Of a stretch of DNA of 64,000 nucleotides, positions 1-8,624 are shown in pieces. How positions within the stretch are numbered: the stretch's first letter is position 1; each line of letters begins with the position of its first letter. The DNA is from Fibrella forsythiae. GTDB lineage: Bacteria > Bacteroidota > Bacteroidia > Cytophagales > Spirosomataceae. The position numbers and the translations under genes are program-made. The DNA lies in contig NZ_JAFMYW010000002.1 of the NCBI RefSeq assembly GCF_017353175.1, positions 992,001 to 1,056,000 of the forward strand. Reading direction: 5' to 3'. The notes beneath the pieces were generated by a model. It searched no databases. It was not told where the DNA came from and saw only the letters and a program-made list of their open reading frames with translations.

Positions 1-6
1 GTCTGG

Positions 7-443
7 TTAGGAGCGGTCAACGTCTGTTGCCCCGGTTTTCGGTTCCGGCGCACGATCATCGAGAAATCGTAGTATATCGCTTAGGGGGTTCTTCAGCGGC
101 CAGCGAGCGGATAAGGGGCAAGCACCGTCAATGAGTTGCCATCGACAGCGACCGAACTTGCCGGTATTCGCTGAACCCTGTCCGGTCATACAGCGGTAAC
201 AGGCCGGTCAGCCTGAGTTGATGCGTAGTGCTGGAAAAAGCCTGATCGGGCCTGGGTATATACCTGCCGGTTTTTCAGCCTGTTGCCGCTGATGGCAAGT
301 TGCAACTGGTGCTGCGGGCGATCGATCGAGACGTACCCGCACCTGACTGGCCCCGGTGTAGCGTAGCGGACTGCGTTGATGAGCGCCTTCTTCCCCTTAT
401 TCTCGTCGCATTCCCCAAATGGGTGATCCGTGCTGGCCAGCAC
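7..443 (-). pseudogene. Possible remnant of a sensor histidine kinase C-terminus
   Basis: Two short minus-strand reading pieces (443-186, then 189-7 in another frame) together resemble the end of a histidine kinase ATPase domain. The first has an N-box-like stretch (ALINAVRYATPG) followed by alternating hydrophobic strands (HQLQLAISGN). The second continues with WQLIDGACPLSARWPLK, which looks like the closing strands of a LytS/NarX-type HATPase. There is no H-box, no intact glycine-rich boxes and no start context, and the frame changes between the pieces. The similarity is by eye only; the stretch could be non-coding. Confidence 0.3.
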
Positions 444-465
444 AGGTCAACGATAATGAAATCAA

Positions 466-506
466 AAGCGGGTTAGCCCGGAGAACGTACCCAGGCTAAC
501 CCGCTT
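466..506 (-). terminator. Hairpin terminator of glgX
   Basis: Perfect 13-bp inverted repeat (466-478 and 494-506) with a 15-nt loop, just downstream of the glgX stop on the minus strand. Read on that strand it is followed by a T-rich tail. The loop holds one copy of the iterated GGTACGT motif (485-491, reverse orientation). Confidence 0.75.
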
Positions 507-528
507 CTAGTCAGTTAATTACTGTATG

Positions 529-2634
529 TTATACCATCCGTAGCAGCACCGATGAGCGGGCTGGCACGTTGAAAGGCGTTTTTACGTTAATGCGGCGACC
601 CGATTCAATTTGGCCGGTTGTTGTATCAACCACCACCTCGTAATGCGTCCGTGATTTATGCGGGGCGGGCAGGCTGAACGGAAGATCTTCCCAATAGCTG
701 TTCAGCACCCAGAGTAGCTTGCTGGCACCTTCTTCGGTTTCGTTGCTATGCTGGCCGGTCTCATCCTGCTCACCCACGCGCGCGCCATCGATCCAGAGGG
801 CAAGGCAATGTGTGTCGGGGTTCGCGTAATCGTCGGGCTGGAACGGCGATCCGTCGGGACGAAGCCAGTCGATCTGTTCGATTTCGTAAAATTTGCGGCG
901 GCTCAACAGCGGGTATTTCTGGCGAAGAGCGGTCAGCTGCGACGTGAAGTCGAACAGGGCCTGTTGTTTTTCGTCCCAGTTCCAGTTGAACCAGCTAATC
1001 TCGCTATCCTGATTGTAACCGTTGTTGTTGCCATGCTGGGTACGTCCGTATTCGTCGCCCATCATAAACATCGGCGCGCCCTGGCTGAGTAATAGCGTCG
1101 TCAGGAAGTTCCGTTTCTGCTGCTCGCGCGCCTGGTTGATGTCTGGATCGTCGGTGGGGCCTTCGGCGCCCATGTTCCAGCTTTCGTTGTTGCTTTCGCC
1201 GTCGTTGTTATCCTCGCCGTTGGCTTCGTTGTGCTTCTCGTTGTAGCTCACCAGGTCATTGAGCGTGAAACCATCGTGGGCAATAATGAAGTTGACGCTA
1301 TTGCCTGGGCCACGGCCATCGGCATACAGATCAGGGCTTCCGAGCACGCGGAGAGTCATTTCGTGGGCCTGACCTTTGTCGCCTTTCCAGTATTTCCGCA
1401 CGCAGTCACGATACTTGCCGTTCCATTCCGACCAGCGCACCGGGAACTGACCAACATCGTAGGAGCCAATATCCCAGGGTTCCGCAATCAATTTTATCTG
1501 GCTCAGCGTAGGGTCCTGATTGACCGTGTCGAGGAATGACGACACGTTGTCGTCCAGCTCACGGAGTAGCGCCGAAGCCAGGTCGAAACGGAAACCGTCG
1601 ATATGCATCTCCTGTACCCAGTAGCGCAGGCTGTCCATCACCACGCGTAGCGTTTGCGAGTGCGTCAGATTAAAGGTGTTGCCCGTACCGGTGTGGTTCA
1701 TGTAGAACTGCGGCTGCTCGGGTACGGTGTGGTAATATACTTTGTTATCAATGCCTTTGAACGAGATGGTAGGCCCCATTTCATTGCCCTCGGCCGTATG
1801 GTTATAAACTACGTCGAGAATTACTTCGATGCCCGCTTCGTGCAGATTCTTCACCATCTGCTTGAATTCAGCTACTACGTTATCCGATGAAGCGTAGCCA
1901 TTGTGTGGCGCAAAGAAACCGATGCTGTTGTAGCCCCAGTAGCTTTCGTTGGAGAACTGATGAACGGGTAGCAATTCTACCGCCGTGACACCTAATCTCT
2001 TGAAATAATCGATTGCCTCGGGTGTGCCCAGACCAGCATACGTACCCCGGATAGAACCGTCGATGGTTGGGTGCTGGTAAGTGAAGCCCTTTACGTGCAT
2101 TTCGTAAATCACCGATTTGTGCATCGGTGTGCGGGGTGCTTTGTCGTCGCCCCAATCGAACGCTGCCGAGTCGATAACCACACTTTTGGGCGCCACTTTA
2201 CCGCTGTCGACGTCGCTCATTTCCATGAACCGGTCGTCGGCCTCGCTCTCAAAATTATAGCCCAGGGGCTCGGTGCTGCCGCCAACCGTGCCGTGCACTT
2301 CGCGGGCATAGGGGTCGAGCAGCAGTTTGTTGGCGTTAAAATAATGGCCCTCTTCGGGTGCATACGGACCATCAACGCGGTAACCATACAGTTGGCCGGG
2401 TTTGATGCCTTCGAGGTAAATGTGCCAGACGTTTTCGGTCTTTTCGGTTAGCTCGATCCGGTGGGTTTCTTTTTCGCCGCGTTTCGACGAAAAAAGGCAA
2501 AGCGATACGCCTGTAGCGTTTTCGCTGTAAATAGAAAAGTTTACGCCCTGCTCATCAACAGAGGCTCCCAGCGGATAAGGCTGGCCCGGTCGCGACGGTA
2601 TGGTGGCCGTTGAAACGTTCGGAGAAGTTGTCAT
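529..2634 (-). CDS. glgX: Glycogen debranching enzyme GlgX (GH13 isoamylase type)
   Basis: A 701-residue cytoplasmic GH13 enzyme that hydrolyses alpha-1,6 branches of glycogen or limit dextrins. An N-terminal CBM48/isoamylase-like domain (about residues 15-130, with YPLGASVDEQGVNFSIYSE) precedes the TIM barrel. The four GH13 regions are visible: DVVYNHT near 275, GFRFDLAS near 348 (nucleophile Asp), IAEPWD near 383 (acid/base Glu) and AHDGFTLND near 451 (stabilising Asp). Length fits GlgX/TreX enzymes (about 650-710). No signal peptide. The ATG at 2634 gives MTTSPNVST. It is transcribed alone, divergent from the asparaginase gene, and ends at a hairpin terminator. No glycogen synthase or branching gene lies nearby. 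Confidence 0.93.
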   Translation of the reverse strand: MTTSPNVSTATIPSRPGQPYPLGASVDEQGVNFSIYSENATGVSLCLFSSKRGEKETHRIELTEKTENVWHIYLEGIKPGQLYGYRVDGPYAPEEGHYFNANKLLLDPYAREVHGTVGGSTEPLGYNFESEADDRFMEMSDVDSGKVAPKSVVIDSAAFDWGDDKAPRTPMHKSVIYEMHVKGFTYQHPTIDGSIRGTYAGLGTPEAIDYFKRLGVTAVELLPVHQFSNESYWGYNSIGFFAPHNGYASSDNVVAEFKQMVKNLHEAGIEVILDVVYNHTAEGNEMGPTISFKGIDNKVYYHTVPEQPQFYMNHTGTGNTFNLTHSQTLRVVMDSLRYWVQEMHIDGFRFDLASALLRELDDNVSSFLDTVNQDPTLSQIKLIAEPWDIGSYDVGQFPVRWSEWNGKYRDCVRKYWKGDKGQAHEMTLRVLGSPDLYADGRGPGNSVNFIIAHDGFTLNDLVSYNEKHNEANGEDNNDGESNNESWNMGAEGPTDDPDINQAREQQKRNFLTTLLLSQGAPMFMMGDEYGRTQHGNNNGYNQDSEISWFNWNWDEKQQALFDFTSQLTALRQKYPLLSRRKFYEIEQIDWLRPDGSPFQPDDYANPDTHCLALWIDGARVGEQDETGQHSNETEEGASKLLWVLNSYWEDLPFSLPAPHKSRTHYEVVVDTTTGQIESGRRINVKTPFNVPARSSVLLRMV

Positions 2635-2777
2635 ATTCGTTGAAGTACGTGGTATAGAGTACCATAGAATAAACCTGAATCAGTGAAAAATGTTAGGTCT
2701 TCTCCGTAGTCGGCTGAGTATGTTAGAATTGGGTATGTAATGAGCAAGAAACTGAAGAATCTGCTATCTTGCCACTC

Positions 2778-3821
2778 ATGACTTCACGACGGACTTTTCT
2801 ACGGGCGAGTGCACTGCTGTTGCCGCCATTACTCACCAATCGGGCCCTGGCTGGCTCTAACCAGGTACTTGCTTCTAAACCGGTGGTTGTATCAACCTGG
2901 GATAGTGGTGTCATTTCCAACAAAGCTGCCTGGCCGGTATTGCACCGCGGCGGTCGTGCGCTTGATGCGGTTGAGGCAGCGGGCGTCGCCATCGAAAATG
3001 ATATCAACTGCTGCGTTGGCCTGGGCGGCAATCCCGATCGCGACGGCTTCGTGACGCTCGACGCCTGTATCATGGATGAAAAAGCCAACTGCGGGTCGGT
3101 TGCCTTTCTGGAACGGATCAAACACCCGGTGTCGGTAGCCCGGAAAGTCATGGAAAACTCGCCGCATGTGATGCTGGTTGGTTCGGGAGCGCAGCAGTTT
3201 GCGCTGGCCAATGGCTTTACACTTGAGTCAGGTACGTTGTCGCCGGATGCGGAGAAGACCTACCGCGAGTGGCTGAAAAAGTCAGAGTACAAGCCAGTCA
3301 TCAATATTGAAAACCAGAAGCCCGTTCGTGGCACGAAAGGCCACGGCCCGTTTGCGCCATCATTTTTCGACGATGGCACACCGAATCACGATACAATGGG
3401 AACAATAGCGCTCGACGCTGCCGGTAATCTCTCGGGAATGTGCACCACAAGCGGCATGGCCTTCAAGCTGCGCGGCCGCCTCGGCGATTCGCCACTGATT
3501 GGCGCCGGTCTGTTTGTCGACGGTGACATTGGGGCAGTAACCTGCTCGGGTCAGGGCGAAGAGGTGATCCGGATGGCTGGGTCACACACCGTAGTTGAAT
3601 TGATGCGGCAGGGCCTTACACCCGCCGAAGCCTGTAAACGGGCGATTGAACGCATCGTCAAGCGCGACCCCGAAAAGGCCAAAACATTCCAGGTGGGCTT
3701 CATTGCCCTCAACAAAGCCGGCGACGTTGGTGCCTACGCCGTTCAGCCCGGTTTCAGCTACACCCTGACCAACGCCGAACAAAACGGCGTCCTGATCAAA
3801 TCATTGAGTTATTTCAAATAG
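2778..3821 (+). CDS. N4-(beta-N-acetylglucosaminyl)-L-asparaginase (glycosylasparaginase)
   Basis: A 347-residue Ntn-hydrolase precursor that cleaves the GlcNAc-Asn bond of N-linked glycopeptides. It starts with a twin-arginine signal (SRRTFLRAS, then a hydrophobic stretch), so it is predicted periplasmic. The autocleavage site is NHDTMGTIALD; the Thr near residue 205 becomes the N-terminal nucleophile of the beta chain. GNPDRDGFVTLDA and the later GDSPLIGAGLFVD and GDIGAVTCSGQGE stretches are family landmarks. The length matches the Flavobacterium enzyme (about 340). The ATG at 2778 is preferred over a TTG nine bases upstream because it starts the Tat signal directly. It faces the GHMP kinase/GH109 genes, which may act on the same glycoproteins. 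Confidence 0.9.
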   Translation: MTSRRTFLRASALLLPPLLTNRALAGSNQVLASKPVVVSTWDSGVISNKAAWPVLHRGGRALDAVEAAGVAIENDINCCVGLGGNPDRDGFVTLDACIMDEKANCGSVAFLERIKHPVSVARKVMENSPHVMLVGSGAQQFALANGFTLESGTLSPDAEKTYREWLKKSEYKPVINIENQKPVRGTKGHGPFAPSFFDDGTPNHDTMGTIALDAAGNLSGMCTTSGMAFKLRGRLGDSPLIGAGLFVDGDIGAVTCSGQGEEVIRMAGSHTVVELMRQGLTPAEACKRAIERIVKRDPEKAKTFQVGFIALNKAGDVGAYAVQPGFSYTLTNAEQNGVLIKSLSYFK

Positions 3822-3867
3822 GGGAGAAAAGGGAGGAGGGGGGAAAGGGAAGAAGGGGTGAGAGGAA

Positions 3868-4021
3868 CGTTGTCGCTTGCCTGTGGCGAGTGACCCTTAT
3901 TGATAGGGCCTCCGGCCCGTTCGATCCACTCTACGAACTATGAGCAAAAGCCCTTCAGTTGGCTACTAACGGGCCATAGGCCCTATAGATACAGGTCACT
4001 CGCCATAGGCAAGCGACAACG
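3868..4021. repeat. Long inverted repeat with 54-bp arms
   Basis: Two 54-bp arms (3868-3921 and 3968-4021) are inverted copies of each other with about eight mismatches, separated by a 46-bp centre. It sits between the convergent asparaginase and GHMP kinase genes and could fold into a very long hairpin in either transcript. There is no T-run, no transposase and no obvious target-site duplication. It could be a MITE/BIME-like repeat or an RNase III-type processing or terminator structure. I do not see a second copy of these arms in the window. Confidence 0.85.
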
Positions 4022-4092
4022 AACCAGGTACGTTTCTTAGTAACTGATCAACCAGTTATCCAATCAAATCAACTAGTCAACCAATCAGCTAA

Positions 4093-5190
4093 TTAACCAA
4101 TCCTCCACGTTCCCTGATCCACCTCGATCAGGTATGCCCGGCCTCCAGCTCGTTCTATGGCTTCGGCCACTGATGCTGGATGCTCAGGTGCGTAGGCAAA
4201 CATGCAGCCGCCACCGCCCGAGCCGTTGATCTTGGCACCATAAGCCCCCGCAGCCAATGCTGCGTTGATCATCCGGTCGATTTTTGGAGTTGAAATGCGT
4301 TTCGCGTCGCGAAGGTTGTTTTGGTGAAACGTCAGTAGGTTGCCAAACTGCTGGTGATCAATGATGGGCTGACGAAGCAGCATCAACGCGTCGCGCAGTA
4401 TATCCCGGTCGGAAAGATTACCGTGAACCAACGTTTTCTCGTCGGGCGTGAGTAGGTGAACGTACCTGGCTAGCCCATCGATCGGTAATTTTTCCAGTGA
4501 AAACGACGGGTCGAATGCCCGCATCTTATCCATCGCGGCCAGCATGCCGCATTTCACGTATCTCAGCAAGCCGATGGTGTCTTTCGGCTCGCCCGAATCG
4601 CCTAACACAAACGTGCCCAATGCCGGCGTAAACGGTTCGACCTTGATCTGAGGAACCGATTCCAGGTAGATAACGCCACCCAGTGCAGTGGAGTAATGAT
4701 CCATCATACCGCCGGGATCGCCAAATTCGAGCACCTCGGCCACGTAGGCGAATTCGGCGAGTTGTGCCGGCGAAAACGTTCGTGGCGTATCGGCCAGTTG
4801 GCTCAGGATGTTCAGCCAGCTGATCAGTAACGCCGATGAGCTCGACGTACCTGCGTTTATCGGAATGTTGCCTGATACTTCGCCGCTGATACCTTCCGAA
4901 AAACGCAACCCTTCACGGTGCAGCACGTTTAGTGCACTGCTGAAATAGTCACGGTCGTGTAGGTACGTTAGCGGAAACTGACTGATGTCGAACGTGATTT
5001 CCTGCTTAAGGTCGGGCAGTTGCAGACGTACCTGCGGCGGGCCACTCCGATGGGCGCTTACGCTGACACGCCGGGAAATTGCCGCCGCAATAACGGGCAG
5101 GCCAAGGTAATCCTGATGTTCGCCGAAAAGGCAGATGCGACCAGGCGTTGAGGCAGTTAACGGGTTTGTAGTCATTATGCTTCGCGGCAT
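4093..5190 (-). CDS. GHMP-family sugar kinase, galactokinase-like
   Basis: A 365-residue soluble kinase of the GHMP superfamily. The N-terminal substrate-binding motif is GRICLFGEHQDYLG (about residues 17-30, like GEHxDY of galactokinase). The ATP loop INAGTSSSSALL lies near 110-121, and the C-terminal GSGGGGCMFAY motif near 323-333. It most resembles sugar-1-kinases; the exact sugar cannot be read from sequence. It lies 63 nt downstream of the GH109 alpha-N-acetylgalactosaminidase on the same strand, so a role in phosphorylating released GalNAc or galactose is an attractive inference. Start may be 5190 or the internal ATG at 5175. A 17-bp perfect inverted repeat lies just upstream. Confidence 0.8.
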   Translation of the reverse strand: MPRSIMTTNPLTASTPGRICLFGEHQDYLGLPVIAAAISRRVSVSAHRSGPPQVRLQLPDLKQEITFDISQFPLTYLHDRDYFSSALNVLHREGLRFSEGISGEVSGNIPINAGTSSSSALLISWLNILSQLADTPRTFSPAQLAEFAYVAEVLEFGDPGGMMDHYSTALGGVIYLESVPQIKVEPFTPALGTFVLGDSGEPKDTIGLLRYVKCGMLAAMDKMRAFDPSFSLEKLPIDGLARYVHLLTPDEKTLVHGNLSDRDILRDALMLLRQPIIDHQQFGNLLTFHQNNLRDAKRISTPKIDRMINAALAAGAYGAKINGSGGGGCMFAYAPEHPASVAEAIERAGGRAYLIEVDQGTWRIG

Positions 5191-5195
5191 AAATG

Positions 5196-5244
5196 GTCGT
5201 TACGTGGTCATTGGATAGCCGCTGACTAATGACCACGTAACGAC
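5196..5244. repeat. Perfect 17-bp inverted repeat between GH109 and kinase genes
   Basis: Arms 5196-5212 and 5228-5244 are perfect inverted copies with a 15-nt loop. The structure lies after the GH109 stop and immediately before the kinase start, both minus strand. A T-run follows on the plus strand only, so for the local operon it is not a classical terminator; it may tune downstream expression or mRNA processing. Confidence 0.85.
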
Positions 5245-5253
5245 ATTGCTTTT

Positions 5254-6633
5254 TTAGTACGCGTCGGTCAGGCCGAAGATGGGTTGGTTGGTTTTCCATT
5301 TGCCCCGGGTGAAATCGGGAATTTCAATGGGTTTGCTGCCTTTTGCAATACTCTGTTCCGACAGCGGGCTAATGGCACTCCAGGCAGCGGCGTCATATAC
5401 GTCGATGGGCGGGGCGGTCTGGTTCTTGATGGCCTCTACGAATGCCCGGAACACAAAAAAATCGATACCACCGTGCCCCGCTTTTTCGGCGCTGGCGGCG
5501 TGCCGCTTCCAGAGGGGATGATCGTATTTCTCCTGGTATTCCTTGAAAGGCTCAAACACGTGCGGTTTGGCCGAAACGCCTTCCAGGTAGATCACATCGC
5601 CGTCGTCCATCCAGACGCCCTGCGTCCCCTGCGCCCGGAAACCCAGCGAATAGGGGCGGGGTGAATTGGTATCGTGAATGATGACAATGTTTTCGCCATT
5701 AGCGCACTCGATCATCGTCGTCACCACGTCGCCCAGCTTAAAGTTTACCTTGGCGTTGGGGTGATTGGCTCCGCCTTTGTCAACCACGTATTTGTGGAGC
5801 CCGCGCGATTTGGTGGCCATTGAGGTCAGGTACAGAAACTGGTTCCCCCGGTTAATATTCAACCAGTGCGCTACCGGGCCCAGACCGTGAGTGGGATACA
5901 GATCACCGTTCCGGTCAACGGAGTGTTGGGTGCGCCAGCGAGCTTCCGACATGGCATTCGGTCCAAACTCAACACCGCCGCCATACACTTGTTTACCATT
6001 GTTGAATTTCACCTCGCGCAGATCGTGCTGATAGCCGCAATGGGCGTATGTCAGCTCGCCGAACATACCTTGCCGAACCATATTAAGCACAGCCAGTACA
6101 TCGCGGCGGTAGCAGACATTTTCGAGGATCATGCAGTGTGCCCCCGTTTTCTCGTACGCGTTGACTAGATCCCAGGATTCCTTAAGAGTTACCGTTGCCG
6201 ATACTTCTACGCCGGCATATTTTCCGGCCAGCATCGTTGCCACTGCCATCGGTACGTGCCATTCCCAGGGCGTAGCAATGACAACCCCGTCAATGTCATC
6301 GCGCTTCAGCATCTCTCTGAACGCCTCATCTCCTTTCGAGTAGGTTGGTGGCAGGGGGCGGCCTGCTTTCTGAAGCAGTGCGTTGGCCTTGCCTAACGAG
6401 ACTGGATCAATATCACATAGTGCCGTTATCTGCACGTCGGGGCGGTAAATAGCCTGTTCCAGATGGCCTCGGCCGCGTTCGCCCAGACCAATGAAAGCAA
6501 GGCGTACTTTTTCGAGAGGTGCCTTTGTGTCTGTCTGTGCATAAACGGGCTGGGTCAGCACGGAAGGGAAGAGAGGTAGGGCGGCCGTACCAAGAGCCGT
6601 TGTGCGAAGAAAAGAGCGTCGGGACGAATGCAT
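5254..6633 (-). CDS. GH109 family glycosidase (alpha-N-acetylgalactosaminidase), Tat-exported
   Basis: A 459-residue NAD-dependent glycosidase of the Gfo/Idh/MocA fold. A twin-arginine leader (SRRSFLRTTALG) indicates folded export to the periplasm. The Rossmann motif is RLAFIGLGERGRGHLE near 45-60, followed by the acidic NAD-binding ALCDID and the EVSATVTLKES segment. The GH109 signature YPTHGLGPVAHWLNINRGN near 245-263 carries the catalytic His. Family members use an NAD+ redox mechanism to remove terminal alpha-GalNAc. Length matches the family (about 440-470). The downstream GHMP kinase may process the sugar released. Confidence 0.9.
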   Translation of the reverse strand: MHSSRRSFLRTTALGTAALPLFPSVLTQPVYAQTDTKAPLEKVRLAFIGLGERGRGHLEQAIYRPDVQITALCDIDPVSLGKANALLQKAGRPLPPTYSKGDEAFREMLKRDDIDGVVIATPWEWHVPMAVATMLAGKYAGVEVSATVTLKESWDLVNAYEKTGAHCMILENVCYRRDVLAVLNMVRQGMFGELTYAHCGYQHDLREVKFNNGKQVYGGGVEFGPNAMSEARWRTQHSVDRNGDLYPTHGLGPVAHWLNINRGNQFLYLTSMATKSRGLHKYVVDKGGANHPNAKVNFKLGDVVTTMIECANGENIVIIHDTNSPRPYSLGFRAQGTQGVWMDDGDVIYLEGVSAKPHVFEPFKEYQEKYDHPLWKRHAASAEKAGHGGIDFFVFRAFVEAIKNQTAPPIDVYDAAAWSAISPLSEQSIAKGSKPIEIPDFTRGKWKTNQPIFGLTDAY

Positions 6634-6640
6634 GTATCAG

Positions 6641-6735
6641 GGGAATTGGGTAATTGGTTGATCAGTTAGGTGGTTAGCTTATTAATCGATCAAACCAGTC
6701 AACTAGTTAACCAGCCTGCCACTCAACCGATGCCC
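6641..6735. repeat. AT-rich low-complexity stretch of GGTTAATTGG/AACCAGT-type words
   Basis: The gap upstream of GH109 is built from short repeated words (ggttgatcagtt, ggtggttag, aaccagtcaactagttaacc) that form a loose inverted repeat. Similar text occurs at 4036-4100 and, as a perfect hairpin, at 43501-43610. It holds no gene that I can support. Confidence 0.55.
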
Positions 6736-6756
6736 AAAGTAGAACAAATACCCCTA

Positions 6757-6792
6757 AAACAAAAAAGCCTGCACTCAATGAGCGCAGGCTTT
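6757..6792 (-). terminator. Rho-independent terminator of the DUF2383 gene
   Basis: 9-bp stem (6764-6772 with 6784-6792) followed, on the minus strand, by a T-rich run (complement of the A-rich 6757-6766). It lies 17 nt beyond the stop of the DUF2383 gene and would end the 8401-6809 operon. Confidence 0.85.
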
Positions 6793-6808
6793 CCGATCCC
6801 ACCATTCA

Positions 6809-7264
6809 CTACACTACCAAAGCCAAGCGTCCCATTGTTTCATGGGCCGACTCGACTTTACTCTTCTGGTTAAGCAGCAACTCACGGGTACTAGCCGCAA
6901 TGTCAGTCTGCTCCAACACATCTTTATAATCGTTCAGTGCTTCTGAGTCGCCGCGCTGGCACTCTTCGGCTACTGCTTTATCTGTACTATTTGATACCGC
7001 CGACTTGATGTTTATCCAGGCACGGTGCAGGTCTGAGGCCAGACTGGTTCCGTTGTCTGGATCGCCACCCAAGGCGCGAATCTCACGGTCGAGTTCAGTA
7101 GCGAACTCAGCACGCTGGCGCGACTGGGCCAGGAACAGGCTTTTCAGTTCGGCATCCTTCACGCTTTCGGCTGCTTCCTGATAGCCTTTTTCGGCATCGT
7201 GGCTGCTGGTCAAAAGCTTATTGAGCTGGTCGAGGATTTCACCCCGTGTTTCCTTAACATTCAT
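6809..7264 (-). CDS. PA2169-family four-helix-bundle protein (DUF2383)
   Basis: A 151-residue, charged, all-helical soluble protein matching the DUF2383 / PA2169 family by pattern: LNKLLTSSHDAEKGYQEAA near 14-32, LFLAQSRQRAEFATEL near 44-59, ALGGDPDNGTSLASDLHRAWINIK near 65-88 and ECQRGDSEALNDYKDVL near 102-118. The fold is ferritin-like; the function is unknown, though Bacteroidota homologues are often near stress and envelope genes. It is the last gene of a three-gene minus-strand run with DUF3140 and OmpA and ends at a strong terminator. Confidence 0.85.
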   Translation of the reverse strand: MNVKETRGEILDQLNKLLTSSHDAEKGYQEAAESVKDAELKSLFLAQSRQRAEFATELDREIRALGGDPDNGTSLASDLHRAWINIKSAVSNSTDKAVAEECQRGDSEALNDYKDVLEQTDIAASTRELLLNQKSKVESAHETMGRLALVV

Positions 7265-7343
7265 AACGTTGTTGAGTTAAAATAAGTAATGTACTGGTAC
7301 TGAAATTAATGTGTTGAGTAAATCAGAAAGCGATTTCGCGCTT

Positions 7344-7685
7344 TTACTTCTGCGGGTCGTGCCCCCAGTTCTTGAGCGAGTAAAGCCAGTTACTACCGGC
7401 TACTTCGGCTGGTTTTTGGGCCGAATGGCGCCGAACGTAGCTGATTACTTTCTGCATGTGTGCATACTCATCGTCGGTCAGTTCGGCCTGTTTCTTGGCC
7501 AGAATGGCAATGATCTTCTTGCCAGATTCGTGACCAATTGATTCACTGTTGCCCTCTTTTTTCTGACCGACAGCTTTTGATTCGTCGGTCTCAAGCCATT
7601 TCTCCAGAGAAGAAGCTGACATGTTCACGACTTCATTGAATTCGTGCCTAACTGTTTTCTTCTCGTTGTCGTCTAGCATAGCCAT
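7344..7685 (-). CDS. DUF3140 domain protein
   Basis: A 113-residue soluble protein. It carries the DUF3140 landmarks: FNEVVNMSASSLEKWLETDES near 16-36, GHESGKKIIAILAKK near 51-65, MQKVISYVRRHSAQKP near 77-92 and the C-terminal NWGHDP. The biochemical role of the family is unknown. It starts 8 nt after the ompA-like stop, which argues for co-transcription with that gene and with the DUF2383 gene downstream. Confidence 0.85.
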   Translation of the reverse strand: MAMLDDNEKKTVRHEFNEVVNMSASSLEKWLETDESKAVGQKKEGNSESIGHESGKKIIAILAKKQAELTDDEYAHMQKVISYVRRHSAQKPAEVAGSNWLYSLKNWGHDPQK

Positions 7686-7693
7686 AGCCTCTG

Positions 7694-8401
7694 TTAATCG
7701 ATGTTACCATTTTTGGCGTCGCGCTGCATCTTATCATTAGCAAATACGGCAATATCGACCCTTCGGTTTTTTGCGCGACCAGCTTCTGTGCTATTATCGG
7801 CAATAGGTTGCGATTCTCCGTAGCCTTTCTCCGTTAAACGGCCCCCTTTTACGCCAACCGATTTCAAATAGCTTGATACCGCGTCGGCGCGCTGATTTGA
7901 TAGGCGAAGGTTCAGATCGTCGGAGCCAGTAGCATCGGCGTGTCCTTCAATGATCAGGTTTGTATCCGGATATTTTTCCAGCGTCTGAGCAAAATCAGAC
8001 AGTTGACGTTTTGTGGCTTCCTGTAAATCTGACTTGCCAACGGCAAACAGAATGTCGGAGTTAAACGTAATTTTTATACCCTCGCCAACTCGTTCTACGG
8101 TGGCGTTTGGCAGGTCTTTTTTCAGGTCTTCAGCCTGTTTGTCCATCTTCCGGCCAATTACAGCACCAGCCGCACCACCAACCGTGGCGCCCAGAATAGC
8201 ACCCAAGACAGTGTTACCTGATTTGCGGCCAATTACACCACCAGCCACTGCCCCGGCACCAACGCCGATAGCAGCGCCCCGCTGTGTTTTGTTTGTATTG
8301 TTCTTGACAGATTTACAACTCATCAGCGCGTCGCTGGAGGTCAGGCCGGCAGCCAGGAGCAAGGCGACGAAGCCCTTGCTATTCATTTTCATACTAGTCA
8401 T
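7694..8401 (-). CDS. OmpA-family lipoprotein with glycine-zipper segment
   Basis: A 235-residue envelope protein. An N-terminal signal ends in a lipobox-like LMSC (Cys near 29). A glycine zipper rich in GxxxG follows (about 42-88, e.g. GVGAGAVAGGVIGRKSG), and then an OmpA C-terminal peptidoglycan-binding domain (about 112-225) with LIIEGHADATGSDDLNLRLS and NRRVDI. It likely links the outer membrane to peptidoglycan, as YiaD/Pal-type proteins do. Start may be 8401 or the Met three codons later. It is the first gene of the run down to 6809. Confidence 0.9.
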   Translation of the reverse strand: MTSMKMNSKGFVALLLAAGLTSSDALMSCKSVKNNTNKTQRGAAIGVGAGAVAGGVIGRKSGNTVLGAILGATVGGAAGAVIGRKMDKQAEDLKKDLPNATVERVGEGIKITFNSDILFAVGKSDLQEATKRQLSDFAQTLEKYPDTNLIIEGHADATGSDDLNLRLSNQRADAVSSYLKSVGVKGGRLTEKGYGESQPIADNSTEAGRAKNRRVDIAVFANDKMQRDAKNGNID

Positions 8402-8503
8402 AACGTGTGAGTGAAATTGATTCGGCTACACATGGCCAAAAGCTGTACCAGCTATGTGTTTGTGCCTGATAAATAACTTGTTATGAAGTATACCGGCTGA
8501 CTG

Positions 8504-8530
8504 TCAATAAGTTGCTGAACCGCTTATTGA
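8504..8530. promoter_or_regulatory. 8-bp perfect inverted repeat upstream of the OmpA gene
   Basis: TCAATAAG (8504-8511) and its complement CTTATTGA (8523-8530) flank an 11-nt spacer. The site lies about 100 nt upstream of the ompA-like start and about 95 nt beyond the LytTR gene stop, both on the minus strand. It may be an operator or a weak terminator; no T-run is present. Confidence 0.35.
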
Positions 8531-8624
8531 GGCACTGGTAAACAAGATAGCCATGCGGATATGGATGCAGTATAGCACCTATTCGCCACTTTGTGGAATT
8601 AATTCTACGTAGTAAGTGGGATAA

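Noticed and set aside
7-443. Transposase fragment
   Set aside because: No DDE motif or terminal repeats; the peptides look more like a kinase ATPase end.
2769-2777. TTG start for the glycosylasparaginase
   Set aside because: The ATG at 2778 starts the twin-arginine signal directly.
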